A stretch of 64,000 nt of DNA from Reticulascus tulasneorum (GCA_001557505.1 LSAX01000001.1:2852001-2916000), one strand, 5' to 3'; numbered from the stretch's first letter, positions 44,568 to 56,573 are shown. Notes: generated by a model not told the origin, from the sequence alone. Translations and numbers: made by a program.

Positions 44568-46280
44568 ATGGGTCTAGTTGAGACAACTCTGGAGCAGCTC
44601 TCCTTCAAATCCATAGCCGTATTCCTGGTCGCCACCTTGGTTTGCTATTCCATCGTCTCCCGAATCGATGAATATGTCCGCCTCAGGCGCTTGCCCGGCG
44701 TCATGGGCAAGAAGTTCAGAGCCAGGCTCCCTTTCGGTACGGTCTTCCACTAGACACGGTGTGGCCCAATTTTGTAAAACTAACGGGAGACAAGGGCTTG
44801 ATTTCATAAAGAAAAGCGTCCACGCTGCCATGGCGCATAAGGACCTCGAGTTCTGGGACGACATCTTCACCGGCTTCACCAACTGGACCGGAGAGACGAG
44901 GATCGTCGGCCAGCGAATAATCTTCACTGCCGAGACTGAGAACATAAAGGCCATCCTGGCCACCCAGTTCACCGACTACGGGAAGGGTGCGCCGTTCCAC
45001 GAGGAATGGAAGGAGTTCTTGGGCGATAGCATCTTCGCCACGGATGGAGATCAGTGGCACGCCAGCCGCCAGCTCATCCGGCCACAGTTCATCAGGGATC
45101 GAGTCAGCGACTTACACTGCTTCGAGTCGCATATGCAGACGTTGTTCAAGGCGATTGCCAACGGGGGGGCCTTGAATGGAGAGAACCAGCCGGTCGACAT
45201 GGAAGGTGGTAACGGAAAGGTGCTGGATATAAGCGATATCTTCTTCCGATACACACTCGACGTAGCGACGGAGTTCCTCCTGGGCAAAGACGTCAAATCC
45301 CTAACGCAAGTCATTCGACCTTCGCCCTATTCAAACCCAGCTAACCACCGATATGCAGAACTATAAGGAACGAATTTGCAGACTCATTCGCCGAAGTCCA
45401 GCGAATCCAAAACATCATCGCCCGCTCCGGCAACCTGCGTCACGTCATCCCCAGGAGGGCTCTCCGCCGCGGGCTCAAGGTAGTCAACGAATTCATAAAC
45501 CAGTACATCGACCGCGCCCTCCGCCTCAGCCCCGAGGAACTCTCCTCCAAGGTCAAGTCTGACCGGGGCTACACCTTCCTCCACGAGCTCGCAGGCTTCA
45601 CCCGCGACCGCAAGGTCCTGCGCGACCAGCTCGTCGCCGTCCTGCTGGCGGGCCGTGATACCACCGCTGCAACCCTATCGTGGACCATTTACGAGCTGTC
45701 GCGCCACCCGGAGACGCTCCGCAAGCTGCGAGAGGAGATCATCGAGCAGGTCGGGCTAGAGCGGGAACCCACGTATGCGGACTTGAAGAGTATGAAATAC
45801 CTCCAAAACGTCATGCACGAGACGCTGCGGCTCTACCCTGTCGTGCCGTTCAACGTCCGCCTCGCCCTCAAAGACACCACCCTCCCCCGCGGCGGCGGGC
45901 CCGACGGCTCCATGCCGCTCTCCGTGCTCAAAAACACGCCCATCGCCTACTCCACACTCGTGATGCAGCGCCGCGCAGACTTGTACCCGCCGGCTAGCGA
46001 AAAGTTCCCCCCGCACACCGAGTTCTCGCCCGACCGCTGGTTCCACTGGCAACCCCGGCCGTGGGAGTACATCCCCTTCAACGGCGGGCCGCGCATCTGC
46101 ATCGGGCAGCAGTTCGCACTGACCGAGATGAGCTACGTGCTCTGTAGACTGTTCCAGAGATTTGAGCGCGTGGATAACCACATGCAGGCCGTCGATGGCG
46201 GCGAGCCTTGTCTGAAGGCCGAGATCGTGCTTTCGCCCGGCCAGGGAGTTCAGGTTGCGTTTTGGGAGGCCAAGAAATGA
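44568..46280 (+). CDS. Cytochrome P450 (CYP52-clan-like)
   Basis: Three exons, 44568-44736, 44795-45305 and 45359-46280, give 533 residues. The second intron is best read as a GC-AG intron. An N-terminal membrane anchor (FKSIAVFLVATLVCYSIV, residues 13-30) places it at the ER. P450 landmarks are the I-helix AGRDTT near residue 323, the K-helix ETLR (HETLRLYPVVPFNVR), the PERF-like FSPDRW and the heme loop FNGGPRICIGQQFAL with the ligand Cys near residue 475. The segment LPRGGGPDGSMPLSVLKNT is typical of the fungal CYP52/CYP539-type clan, whose members often omega-hydroxylate fatty acids or alkanes. The substrate here is not known. It stands alone without a biosynthetic cluster. Confidence 0.93.
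45306..45358 (+). other. GC-AG intron in the P450 gene
   Basis: Donor GCAAGT (the usual GC-intron consensus), branch CTAAC at 45341, acceptor ATGCAG. No GT donor in the region keeps the frame into NEFADSFAEVQR. The GC donor does, giving KSLTTIRNEFADS. Confidence 0.75.
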
Positions 46281-46873
46281 GCATCTAACCCAAGAATCTC
46301 ACAGTGGGTATGACATGAAGTGAATGACTTTCTATTCCATCCCAGGTTTCTGCCTATGAGACAGGTGCGGTCAAATTAAGAATGAGGTTCTTTCCAGTCT
46401 CGTCACTGTGCTTATGGTCTCCACTCCTTGCTTACGGGGCAACACACAATGTACTTTTTAAGGCTCATAAGACGTGCATGATTACATGACGAAAGGCCCG
46501 CGAAGGGATTATGTATCTCAGCTGAAGTTGTATCTTACGCTGACTTTGGTTGGCCGGTTCGTAAACCTTACCAATCCGAGTAATTCATCCTTCGCTTCCC
46601 GATTGGGTGGGCCATCCAGCTCAGCTCGCCACAAACCACTTGCCGTTGCAATCGTGTACTCTTAAATGCAATAGTCCATGATCGTGTCTGGGTTTACCGG
46701 TCTTTAAATTATGTACAATTGTTCGACGAGGACTAGCCGCTCCAATTTGTTGCTATTGTCTAATCCAGAAAAGCCTGCGAGAATCTCTTGATTTATGTAG
46801 TCGACCTCTTCCCAATCTAGGTATGTGGTAGACATGTAAGCCCAAATCCTCCCAGCATGAAAGCGATGACGGA
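46281..46873. other. Convergent intergenic region
   Basis: 593 bp between the 3' ends of the P450 and aminotransferase genes. No gene is seen; A/T-rich 3' UTR-like sequence. Confidence 0.6.
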
Positions 46874-48796
46874 TCAAGTGATCTTGAAGCTCTCCCGAAT
46901 TGCTGCACCAAGCCTCCCGATTGCTTTGCTCATATTCTCTTCACTTGCAGAGGCAAATGTAGCCCGGAAGAATAGATCCTTGGGAGGGGTATTCTGCTCG
47001 GTTCTGAACCAGGAGCCTCGAGCGACCAGCACTCCTTTATCGATGCACGACTTGAATATCTCTTCTTCAATCTCAAGGATGCTACGTTGAGATGCATCGG
47101 GGTGTTGGTCCTGATCGACCTTAAGCCATAACTAGATCCGAAAGGAATTAGGTAAACGAGCTTATTGGGGAGTGAAAGGGGAGACCTACAAACATACCGG
47201 CGGCAGGCGGCGTCCAGCTCACAATATCTCGAGGAAGATGCTCTTCGCAGGCCGCCAAAATCATATCACGACGCTTTGTATACTGCATGCGAAGATTGAT
47301 CAGCCATTTCAAGTAGCCCTCATGTCCCCAAGTTTCATCAAGTAGCTTGTACAGGAGCACCTGCGAGAATCCGCTTGGCCCTTGGCTTGCCACCTCCGCG
47401 TGGCGAATATATCGCTCGATAATTTCCTCAGAGCCTGTGACCCAACCGAGGCGCGACCCCGGGACCAGGACTTTGGAGAATGAGTCCATCCGTAACACTC
47501 TCCCGTCAGTGTCCATGCTGAGCAATGACGGAATGAGGGTGTGTAAAAACTCCTCGACAGTGTCTGGAGGCGGTACGCTTGGTGCATCGCGACCTGTGTA
47601 GGGCTGCATTTGTAAGAAGTAGTAAGGTTCGTCCTCGATGATGTAAAGATCGTGCTTCTGGCAGACAGCATAGATTGCCTGTCTCCGCTCGGTTCCTTGG
47701 GTTGCTCCTGTAGGATTCTGTCCAGACGGCACTGTGTACAGCACGTGTGGTTTTCGAGATCCTCGAACCTCCGCGTCCCAATTACTCAGAAGCTCATCCA
47801 TCCTCTCAGGGATGAGACCTTGCTCGTCAATCTCTACTCCCACTGCCTTGACACCGAGTGGGCCGATAGTCTCTAGGGCCGTCGAGAAGCTATACTCCTC
47901 GGTAAGGACAGAATCCCCGCGGTCTTTGTCGCAGAGCATTCGCAAGGCCTGCTCAAGAGCTCCGGTGCTACCAACAGTCTGACAGCATTGCCAGTCCGCA
48001 TACGGTGGCTTGTATACCAGCTCTGTAAACTCCGTCACGAAGCGCATCATCTGCGCTGAGCCTGTTGACTGGGTGTAGTTCATGGCTATCGAAAGATCAT
48101 AGACTGCGTCTTTCTCAGTTACATCATATTTACCTATCCGGATGCTTTGACCAGACGATAGCGTTTCCTGCTCTGAAAAGTGAGGCACTGAAGGGACCTG
48201 CGCACTGATCTCTGCGAAGGGGAAGTACTCGCTCGACGGAAGCCCGCCGCCCAGTGATATTAACCCCGGTGTCTTCAGGAATCTTGCTGCTTGTTTCAGC
48301 GTGCATGGCCGTCGTTCTCGACTTTCTCGGCTCAAGTGATCTAACGGTGTAAGTCATAATCCGCTTACGGTATAAGTGATCTGGAACGTACGATCCCACC
48401 TCTTCGCCTTGGGCTTGCCAAATGACTATGAGGAGCGAGTCAGACAGTATACATATTCTAGTAAGTGAGCCATCGTACTGGAGCCTTGAACATGTCACTG
48501 TCTGAAGCAGCAGCAACTCCTGCTATCAGCTTGCCCGCCTTCGCTCGTCTCTCCCGTATGCCGTCGAACGCCGAAGGCTGCTGCCTGTTCTCGAACACAG
48601 CAGGTCGTTCATCGGGCACGGCATCTGCCACCGACCGATTCTCAGATTTGACATGAAATGTTCGGCGAGACACGCTTCCAGGCGCAAGATCCGCTGGCCG
48701 GCTTATAAAGGTCCGTAGTCGGAGACCACGTGGACTTGAGATTCGGGCCATAATGGTCACGATGTTGGGCGGCAAAATCGCCGGTGTAGATATCAT
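46874..48796 (-). CDS. Class I PLP aminotransferase, Aro8/aminoadipate type
   Basis: Four exons on the minus strand, 48796-48479, 48425-48392 (34 nt), 48340-47190 and 47131-46874, give 586 residues. Introns are 51-58 nt. Fold-type I aminotransferases of this group act on aromatic amino acids, kynurenine or 2-aminoadipate. Landmarks are KPKAKRWDHHLS (built from the 34-nt exon), PCTLKQAARFLKTPGLISLGG, YTVPSGQNPTG, IIEDEPYYFLQ and the PLP lysine in DSFSKVLVPGSRLGW near residue 405. SWTPPAAGMFLWLKVDQ is joined across the last intron. The N-terminal 106 residues before the conserved part contain an Arg/Ser-rich segment (RISSPRGLRLRTFISR) that could target mitochondria. Substrate is not decided by sequence alone. 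Confidence 0.93.
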
Positions 48797-50486
48797 GAGT
48801 ATGAGGGCAGGCAGTGTTCGGCCTTGAGGGGAACGAAATCTAATGTTGTAGGTGAGCTACGGCTCCATCAAATGGTCGGTAGTTTGATGTCAAGATAAGG
48901 GCTGATGGATGGATCGACTTGGAGGGGGCAGAGCCCGTGGCTACCCGCCGATAACCACTAATTAGGACCCCGCACAGCGCACCAGATCCGCTAGATCCAG
49001 GGTCCAACTCCCGGTCGCCCCACCTTTAATTAGCGGCATCGGCCACCGGAAAGCGGATGACATGGAGAGACAATGGACCTTCATGACCAAGTCAAGCAAG
49101 GCAGACTAGCAATTAGCAGGCTAGTTTCGATGTTTGGGATAGTACGAGAGATGGCCACAGTAAGGTGTTCCATTGAGTAGCGACTCGGGTATATGGGCTC
49201 CAACCCATACACCAGTTTTTGCTTGCCTAAGGTACTAGGCCCATCAAACAGCAAAAGGCGGATGTATCACCGCCAACGGAATGATACCCGTCACGGTTTG
49301 CTCAGCCCAAACCCTGCTACCATAGCTTGCTTACAGAAACAATCAGATTGAAGTATAAGTATATTAAACTTCTAGGCTCTCAAAAGCTCTAGTTTCCAGC
49401 TCCCAGCTCCAATTCATCATTGTTAGCCATTCCCCCACGGCCACGGACAGCCCGCTGCTCGGACAAGACATTTGAACCCAAATGCAACTCCCACGAGAGT
49501 AACAGGTGCGTAAGTATGAAGAGCCTAGCCAAGATAAATTGCTTCTAAAATTTCCAGCTGGACCTTGCGACTTTGTCTTTTGTCTTTTCCGTCATTCGTG
49601 AGTTCTGTAAGCCCCCTGAAAAAGACCAGATAATCTGTACAATATGCCTTGACCGTATTTCCCCGCAGCCCATGCCTGAATCCTGAACGCCAGGCTGTTG
49701 ATGACCAATTCCAAAATCAAAAATCCACCGAGTGTGTTGTGTGTGTCTGAACAAATCTCTATATGATACGCAGTGGGGCGAATGGCGCATGTTCGGCGGG
49801 TATATACAGCAATTCAAACAGATCATGCCGGTCATTCAATGAATTAACATCGATCAAGTGAAATGGAATCAACGTATTGTGAAGTGATGTGGTGTTGTGT
49901 CGTAATGCCAGGACCAGGGCACAAGCATATATATCATTCCTTGGATAGTTCGTAAAGGTGTGTAAAGTGAAGTTGTATAATATGGGCTTGACTTGGCAGT
50001 TCAGACACACAAGGTCGAGATGTCTCCTAGGGCTGTGATCCTTTCCAGCGCATGTCCCTGGAGGACTGTATGGTAGAGAGCCTGAATAGGTATGGTGATG
50101 GCTGATATTCGGTATGTTAAGTGTGTTGGGGTTTTCCAGGCTTCCACGCACGTTCCATGTCCCCCCGGCCCATAGCGAGCTCCATGGACTCTGGTATAGT
50201 CCGAGCAGGATGGTTCAATAGTAAAGATTCAGATATGAAAATGTGTCCATCCTGGCTATGACATCTGCGGATTGCGAGTTGATGTCATGATGTGGCTGTG
50301 CCTGGAAAGACCACAAGTCTTACTGGCTCTGCCAAATGAAGTATGATCATCAAGTTCGCTCTTGATGTATGTATGCATGAGATATAAGGTATGCTCTCTA
50401 GGGCTTCTGGTCTTTCCTGGGGATGTTGATGTTTTGCACCCTATTGCGGCAAATTTGATCGAAAAGTTGGTAGTCATGGTTACCGT
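48797..50486. other. 1.7 kb intergenic region
   Basis: No convincing gene is seen. The right half (about 49500-50480) is A/T-richer and has short frames only; it may be a long 3' UTR of the membrane-protein gene. Confidence 0.5.
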
Positions 50487-51556
50487 TCATGACTGATCTG
50501 ATGCTTCGCTTGGAACAGTGGCCCCTCTGGAAGATTGAGAGGCTCCGGAGTCAACATGGGCCTTGGATTGTAAACGTAAAATATCATTTCTTCTTCCTGT
50601 ACGGCGCAAGGAGTCCGGGAAAGAAGGCTCGCCAGCGAAGAAAGGCACAACAATGCTGGATAGCTCCGAAGGAACACGTCCGTTCTCACTGAGTAAAATA
50701 ATTTCCGATGCAACAGGAGTCTCCTGGGAGGTCACACTACCATGGCCATCTGGATGACTTGTGACACTATCGGGGACACGGGGGCTTGGGGTTCTGGTTG
50801 AACCGGGTGGAGCCATAGAGTAAACATCTGCCACCGCAGGTCGAGTATGACGGGCCGGAGGCCGAAGGCTTCTCCTCCAATCCTCTACACTAGCTCTCGT
50901 GTCCTCCAGGTCTGGATCCAAAATGTGGGTATGACTAGGGGGTCCTTCCGAATAGGCAGGTCTGGCAGCTTGCACAGCTGGATAATCCATGTGGTAGGCC
51001 GCAAGAAACGCAATTTCCTCTTCATTCCTGGCTGGTTCCCGGTAGCTACAGCCAACATAGTGTCCGAGGAGCCGATGGAGCTTGGGCATATGGAATGTCA
51101 AGAGACTCACGATCATGACATTGACGGGGATCCAAGGAACGCACTCCGAGTAGCTTTTGCCGAAGATTGTCGCAAGAATGAGCAGTAAAACAGTGATAAC
51201 TACACTGATATGGCCGTATCTATGTCTGTTAGTCACTCGAGAGGGTTTAAGAGCGCTACAGGGAATATACTTGATTATCCGCGACAGCTGAAGAAGGTTG
51301 AACAGCACGCACGAGACGCCGAAGAACAACAGCAGACTGGAGCCATTAGTCCTAGTGAGGCGAGCGACGTAGGCGAGCGACGTGTATGTACTCACACATG
51401 ACGATAGACATTGGGCTCATTCTCGAGAATTGGGTACACAAGAGCAGCCCCAATCATGAGACCACTAGTCACCACTCGCGTGGCTAGACAGACAAGAGGA
51501 TAATGGTAGTCCAGGCGGGCGTCAAACGCCTGGATATTATCCCTTTGTAACGACAT
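50487..51556 (-). CDS. Orphan four-TM protein with long hydrophilic tail
   Basis: I do not recognise the family. Three exons on the minus strand, 51556-51396, 51351-51271 and 51219-50487, give 324 residues. Four hydrophobic spans lie near residues 21-43, 58-80, 84-101 and 108-123. About 190 hydrophilic residues follow, rich in Ser/Pro/Arg and likely disordered and cytosolic. The second intron (51 nt) is in frame and stop-free; removing it keeps spans 2 and 3 tightly linked (SRIIKYGHISVV). The first intron is only 44 nt and contains a 13-bp tandem duplication, yet it must be removed because exon 1 otherwise meets a stop. Topology suggests a small fungal integral membrane protein of unknown role. 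Confidence 0.68.
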
Positions 51557-52992
51557 TTTGATTGAAGAGAACAAAGAGGACCTTTAGGCGGCGAGGTCTA
51601 ATTTCTAATGAATGTGTATTTTTCTTTTCACAAGAAAAGAGAGGTAAAAGAGGAGGCAGGGACGGGGTAAGAAATGAAGTGTCAGAGTGAGAGCGGGAGA
51701 GGGGGTAATAGAGGGATCTTATGAGAGGGAAGTACCTCATTGGGGGAACGGGGGAGGGGGACTCTGGACTATCTGAAAAGTACTAGGTAGCAAGGCAGTT
51801 AAGCTGAAGGTTGAGGTTGGCCAAAGATGCCTTGTTTGACCGGCGTTCAAGAGGGGTGGCATCAAGTTTGAGCACACTTTGTTATTGCTGGGGACAATCC
51901 AACATAATCCAGCCAGACGATCCAGGCGAGAATACGTTGAATTTTCAGGTCGTTTTGCATCAGTATCTGTGACGCAGTAACAATATATTATCATCAGTCA
52001 TCCCCCGCGGTTTGATCACGGATTTTTGAAAATGTAGACGTGACTCTGGTGTATGTGTATCCGGCGACATGGCTTCCACTGTCGAGCCTTAGGGTATTCA
52101 GACATTCTGCCGCAATCTAAAGGATGTGCCTCCTACTCCGACCCTCTCTGCCGAGAGTCAGCTTCGGTGCGGAATGGCACATCCTTGAGCAGCCATTTCG
52201 AGCAGGGAACCTGCTCACGAGGCCAAAGAAAGAGAATCCAGTGGAACCACGTATTTTCTGCTTCATGCAATGGAGCGCTGATTTGGTTTGCCTCTTTCTG
52301 TTGCGGTGGTTCGCATTTGGTCAGCCTTGCTGTTGAGCCTCAAATTCTCACCGAGACTGACGAATTGCAGTTCTCGGATGCTGCCTAATCGCCTATTTCA
52401 ACCCAACGGACTGCCTTGGGCAGCAAGGGGCGTTGGTTTGATTCCTAGCCCCGCTTGTTCACCGAGATATTATCAATGACACATCAGCTACCTGCCTTGA
52501 CTTTGCGCTCGTTGCGGGCGTTCGGCATGCAGTCACAATCATCCGACACATGACGGATCTGGATTATCGGGATCGGCTGCTAGCATTCCCCTGACAGGTG
52601 GCTATCCGCTTGGTGGTTGCCCTACAACCATGCTTGCGCTGAGAATTTTCGTTCGAGGCCTTCAACAGCTGATCCGAGAAGCATGTAGATAAACATAGAC
52701 AGTCCCGGTTGAAGGGGCTCGGGCTTTGTGGAATGTGGACAGTTCGTTTGAGTAGCTAGAGCCCCGTTGCGTCAGTCTTCGTTGCCATTCGTGCGAGTGG
52801 CTTTGGTATTCATGTCATCGGAATCAACATGTCCACGCGACGGACAGGTCGAGGAATCTCTCGCACACCTCGAACCTCATCGTTGTTCTGTATGGAAGCG
52901 ACCTGACGTTCTGGAGTTACTTCCCGCTGTCGCCTGCTCTATCGTTACCACTTCATATGCCTTACAAAAGGAGCACCCAAACTTGTACCTCG
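51557..52992. other. Intergenic region
   Basis: No convincing gene is seen. The left part is the promoter of the four-TM protein gene, with purine-rich leader sequence (51560-51770). The right part may hold the 5' end of the decayed gene that follows. Confidence 0.5.
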
Positions 52993-54233
52993 ATGTCTGT
53001 TTCCTACACCGACCTGTCCGAGCAAGAGCTGACAGTAGTATAGGGTAGTTCCAGATCCGCCGCCGAGCACTATGGACTTATCAATATGCCGTATCTCAAG
53101 ATGTTACTCTGTCCTTCGACGGGAGTCATGATGTTCTCATGCTTGTTATTGGGCTGCTCTACCTCATCGTACATATTCCGGCATCAGGACCGCGACCCTT
53201 GTCAGCCCCTCATATTCGGAGTGGTCATCGCATTGTTCGTAGTCGTTGGTATTGGCTTAGGAGCTAGCTCAAACTTGATATTGCTTGGCTACATTCCGTG
53301 GTCACTCTGCATCGCGATGCTGGTCAGCGCATGTGGACATTCGGCAATGAGTAGGCTCCGGTCAGGGAGTCGAGTGATAGCGGGTGATTTCGACGAGAAA
53401 GCGAGCCTGTTATGATGCGATAATGCATCGTGCCGATAGGGATATGGCGCATCTAGAGAATGGAAGGCAGGAGCTCCGGCTTCTCACCATGTCTCTTAAA
53501 CTCAGTCGAGAATTCAACCTGAGGGATGAGAATACGTTTTTGCGGGAATGGATCGAGTATGATGCCATAACAATGGCCAATGATATGATATGCTTGAAGA
53601 CTTCCGGAAAGTCAATAGCTACCCCAGTATACCCTTTATTTGTAGCCAGATAACCACCGTTGGCTACTTGAAAAGCTCAACCGGCTTCACAAATTCCATG
53701 ATGATCAACTTGCTATTGTGCTTTATGGACTCATGATGTTGCAGAACTTGTGTCAACACCTGGTGGGAGAGAAGAAAGATGTTGTTCCTGGATGCACCAT
53801 TTTACCATTTCAGGCTCACCGAGCTACTGAACTGAGTTGATGGCGTATTCCTAGTACAGCCTCCGAATGGCTCACCATCATGGTTTGGCAATCCATAAAC
53901 ACCGAGAACCAAGCCATGAGGTTCCAGATCCTTGAGGATTGCCTCGGAACCCCCTCAACTGAGAGGATCATAGGGGAGTCTCGTAATCAATCAAGATACT
54001 GTACATCAGATGACGCCCTTAAAACGAGAACGTATCCTTGAGGTTCACTCTCGTTTACTTAGCGAGTTCTCGGGTCTCTTCTGGCAGATGTAGAGGCAGT
54101 CCTGGTATTTGGAAATACTTCTAACCACAGTAGCCATAGCTCATGTCGGGTCTACTGTGCTTTTAGAAAGCTAAACATGTTCTTGAACACCCGATATATT
54201 CACAGGGGCACTGCCTTGACAACACTTGGCTGA
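52993..54233 (+). pseudogene. Decayed gene, membrane part plus soluble part
   Basis: The family is not recognised. From 52993 a frame begins MSVSYTDLSEQELTVV, meets a TAG at 53041-53043, and continues in the same frame into a membrane region with hydrophobic spans (LIFGVVIALFVVVGIGLGAS) up to a TGA at 53413-53415. A second frame then carries protein-like sequence (DRDMAHLENGRQELRLLTM) until TAA at 53651. The third frame takes over near 53648 (NHRWLLEKLNRLHKFHDDQ) and stays protein-like despite stops at 53838, 54039, 54060 and 54231. Repeated frame changes and TGA/TAG stops inside protein-like sequence indicate a broken gene. Introns could explain some frame changes but not all the stops. Confidence 0.55.
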
Positions 54234-55688
54234 TACAGCCATTCATGAAGGAAAACGGTGATGACGTTGGTTTTTAAGCCGAGAGGTTATGCCGCCTACC
54301 GAATAGACCTATTAGCCCTCTGCTAACAAGTCTATAGATTATTGTGACTAGGTCTTCCCAAACTATCTCAAAATAGGCACAGGACCTGTCCATTTTTCAG
54401 TTGTAATTGACAGTAACCAGGCAATAAACGGATCTTGACAGTGGAGAGGATAAGTCGATGACCAGCTTGAGATCAGATAATAGTATGCCGTTGTGATTCT
54501 TAAGGAGCAATAGCATGATCTTGCCAACGATTCGGAAGAGTATACCGTGGGATCAACCACCTCTCCGTTAGCGGCAACTCGTGCCCTTCCGCGAGAGATG
54601 TTGAGAAACCTGGGTAGCGGAGGATTGAGACTTGGTGCTCATTCCGTCTATAGTTTGGTCGAATGCGATTGGCCCCTCACCCTGCGCATGAACAAGGTAC
54701 CTACCTAGTATGGATAAAAAAAAAAAGAGAAGCGAGACGGGGAGAAAAAGGCACGAAGCCCCAGCTGCCGAAAATTAAATTTGATCGGAAGCATCTTTGA
54801 GGCAGAGACGCATCGTTGTGGGTGGCCTGGGTCCCAAATGAAGTCGAGGACGGGGTCGGAAGCGAGGTTGTAAGGCAGCTTGATTGGGTCGAGAACCTAC
54901 AACCATGCCGGACTGCTGCATAAAAGACACATCGGGGAGGGCGGGTGACACAAACAACGGACGCACATAGACGCCTCCTCGATGTCGGGCCGGTGTTCAG
55001 AAACGAGAACACCTTTGTGGTTAATGGCTGCTAGCCAGAACATGTCGCCATCACTAACAGAGCTATAGTTTCCAAAGTGCGGGAGACACAAGCGATCGAC
55101 GTTACACGAACTCCGCCGGGAGCATTAGAGCCATCTCCTTTTCGTCATAGGTATCATTCGGCTCTTCCATTCTTCTCTAGCTGTCCGTCGGCTTCATGTT
55201 GTTCCGTCTCAAAACCCGTTCTCGAGTGTCAATCGCGAGTTCAAAAGAGGGGGGTGTTGCGATAAGTTACCGAAATGCCCGCTTTCCTGGTACGCTGGCG
55301 AGCCGCTTGGTCCCAGGCTTGACTTGACTTTTCAGTGGTACTACCGCCAACCTGTCCTTGCAACCCGGTCACGGCTCGGTCACCATTCCCTTTGCGGCCG
55401 CTGTTCCAGACCTCATGCGGCCAGTTTCCGTCCATGATTCACGAGACTGCCGCCACAAGGTCGCAATGTGCATACAGGCTATAGAAGCAAATCCGCCGCC
55501 TGCATACGTAGAATATTGGGCATCCTCATGCCACCAGTCCGAAGTGAAGAGCATTGACACTGTAAGCCCTTCTCTAAAATGGGCATCTCTGCTAGCAGGC
55601 CTCGAGGAGCATGCCTGGATCTTCTCCATTCGAGATCACTGCTTTGATGATCAAGCCCGGGGGTGACTGAAAGCCTCAGTCTCTCACA
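54234..55688. other. Intergenic region
   Basis: No convincing gene is seen. The left third is A/T-richer and may be further debris of the decayed gene. The rest is the promoter side of the gene at 55689. Confidence 0.5.
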
Positions 55689-56573
55689 ATGGCATCGTCG
55701 CAATGGGAAAATGGAGACTTCAAGCTGAGAGTGGCCACCTACTCAGACCTGGAGGTACTACCGGATGACGGCGCTGAGGTGGCGCCGTTCCATGGCGTTG
55801 AGGTGGTTTCACCATACGAAGGCGTTCAGGTAGCTTCGCCGACGGAGAAGATAGCGGTTTCCACATCTGAGTATCAGTCTCGGGATAGCAAAGAAACCAA
55901 GGCGGAAAACCGGGCGGGCCCAGAACCGTATCGCAGAAAGGCGCGGAGGTTCTGGGTGATAGTACTCGGGATTATGATTGTGATTGCCGTTGTCGCTGGA
56001 GTCCTCGCCGGAGTCATATCAAGTCGGAAACAGAACCAGACGTCTTCGGAAACTAGGTATGCACAGCACGCGTGCTCACAATTTGTCAGAAAATCCGAAT
56101 GACTGATACTGTTTCATAGCCCATCTGCACCGGCTGTGGTATCCCCATCCTCTGCTTTGTCTTCATCGTCTTCCACTCTATCAACTTCAACATCTGTGCC
56201 AGCAACTCCGACCTCGAGTTCCCAACCAGCTGCCAGCAACTCCCTTTTCCTCAGGGTGGGATGCCCCGGTTCAGACAACACGACCTACAGTGTTCCCGAT
56301 ACTGACAAAGTGTTCTTCCGGCGATGCCAAGCCAACTACCAGTCAGCAGCTGGCGGTATTGATATCCAGCAGATCCCGGCATACAGCATGGAACAGTGTA
56401 TCAGTCTGTGTGCGACATACCAGCCGCCAGCTAACAGCCCAACCAACTGCACAGTGGTAACATGGACATACAATGGTCCACAAGGCACAAAAGATAACTT
56501 TTGCTGGCTGAAGAGCGCAAGGGGGGACATCTCGTTCTTTCCTGACATGGAAAGCGCATTTCTTATACAGTAG
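55689..56573 (+). CDS. Single-pass surface protein with Cys-rich ectodomain
   Basis: Two exons, 55689-56056 and 56120-56573, give 273 residues. The 63-nt intron has donor GTATGC and acceptor CATAG. The N-terminal tail holds short imperfect repeats (DLEVLPDDGAEVAP, then GVEVVSPYEGVQVASP), a layout common in fungal membrane proteins of this kind. One membrane span covers residues 88-110 (FWVIVLGIMIVIAVVAGV) after a basic YRRKARR, so the N-terminus is predicted to be inside. A Ser/Thr stalk follows, then a Cys-rich domain of about 110 residues with six Cys (VGCPGSDN, RRCQANY, MEQCISLCATY, TNCTVVTW, DNFCWLKS), resembling an apple/PAN-like fold. A role in cell-wall sensing or surface binding is inferred only. 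Confidence 0.82.

Noticed and set aside
45301..45358. GTCATT donor at 45310 for the second P450 intron
   Set aside because: It leaves phase 0 and does not join in frame to the clearly coding exon 3; the GC donor at 45306 does.
37890..48796. Possible secondary-metabolite cluster (DUF3425 regulator, aldo/keto reductase, P450, aminotransferase)
   Set aside because: No polyketide synthase, peptide synthetase, terpene cyclase, prenyltransferase or transporter is present, and GH20 lies in the middle.
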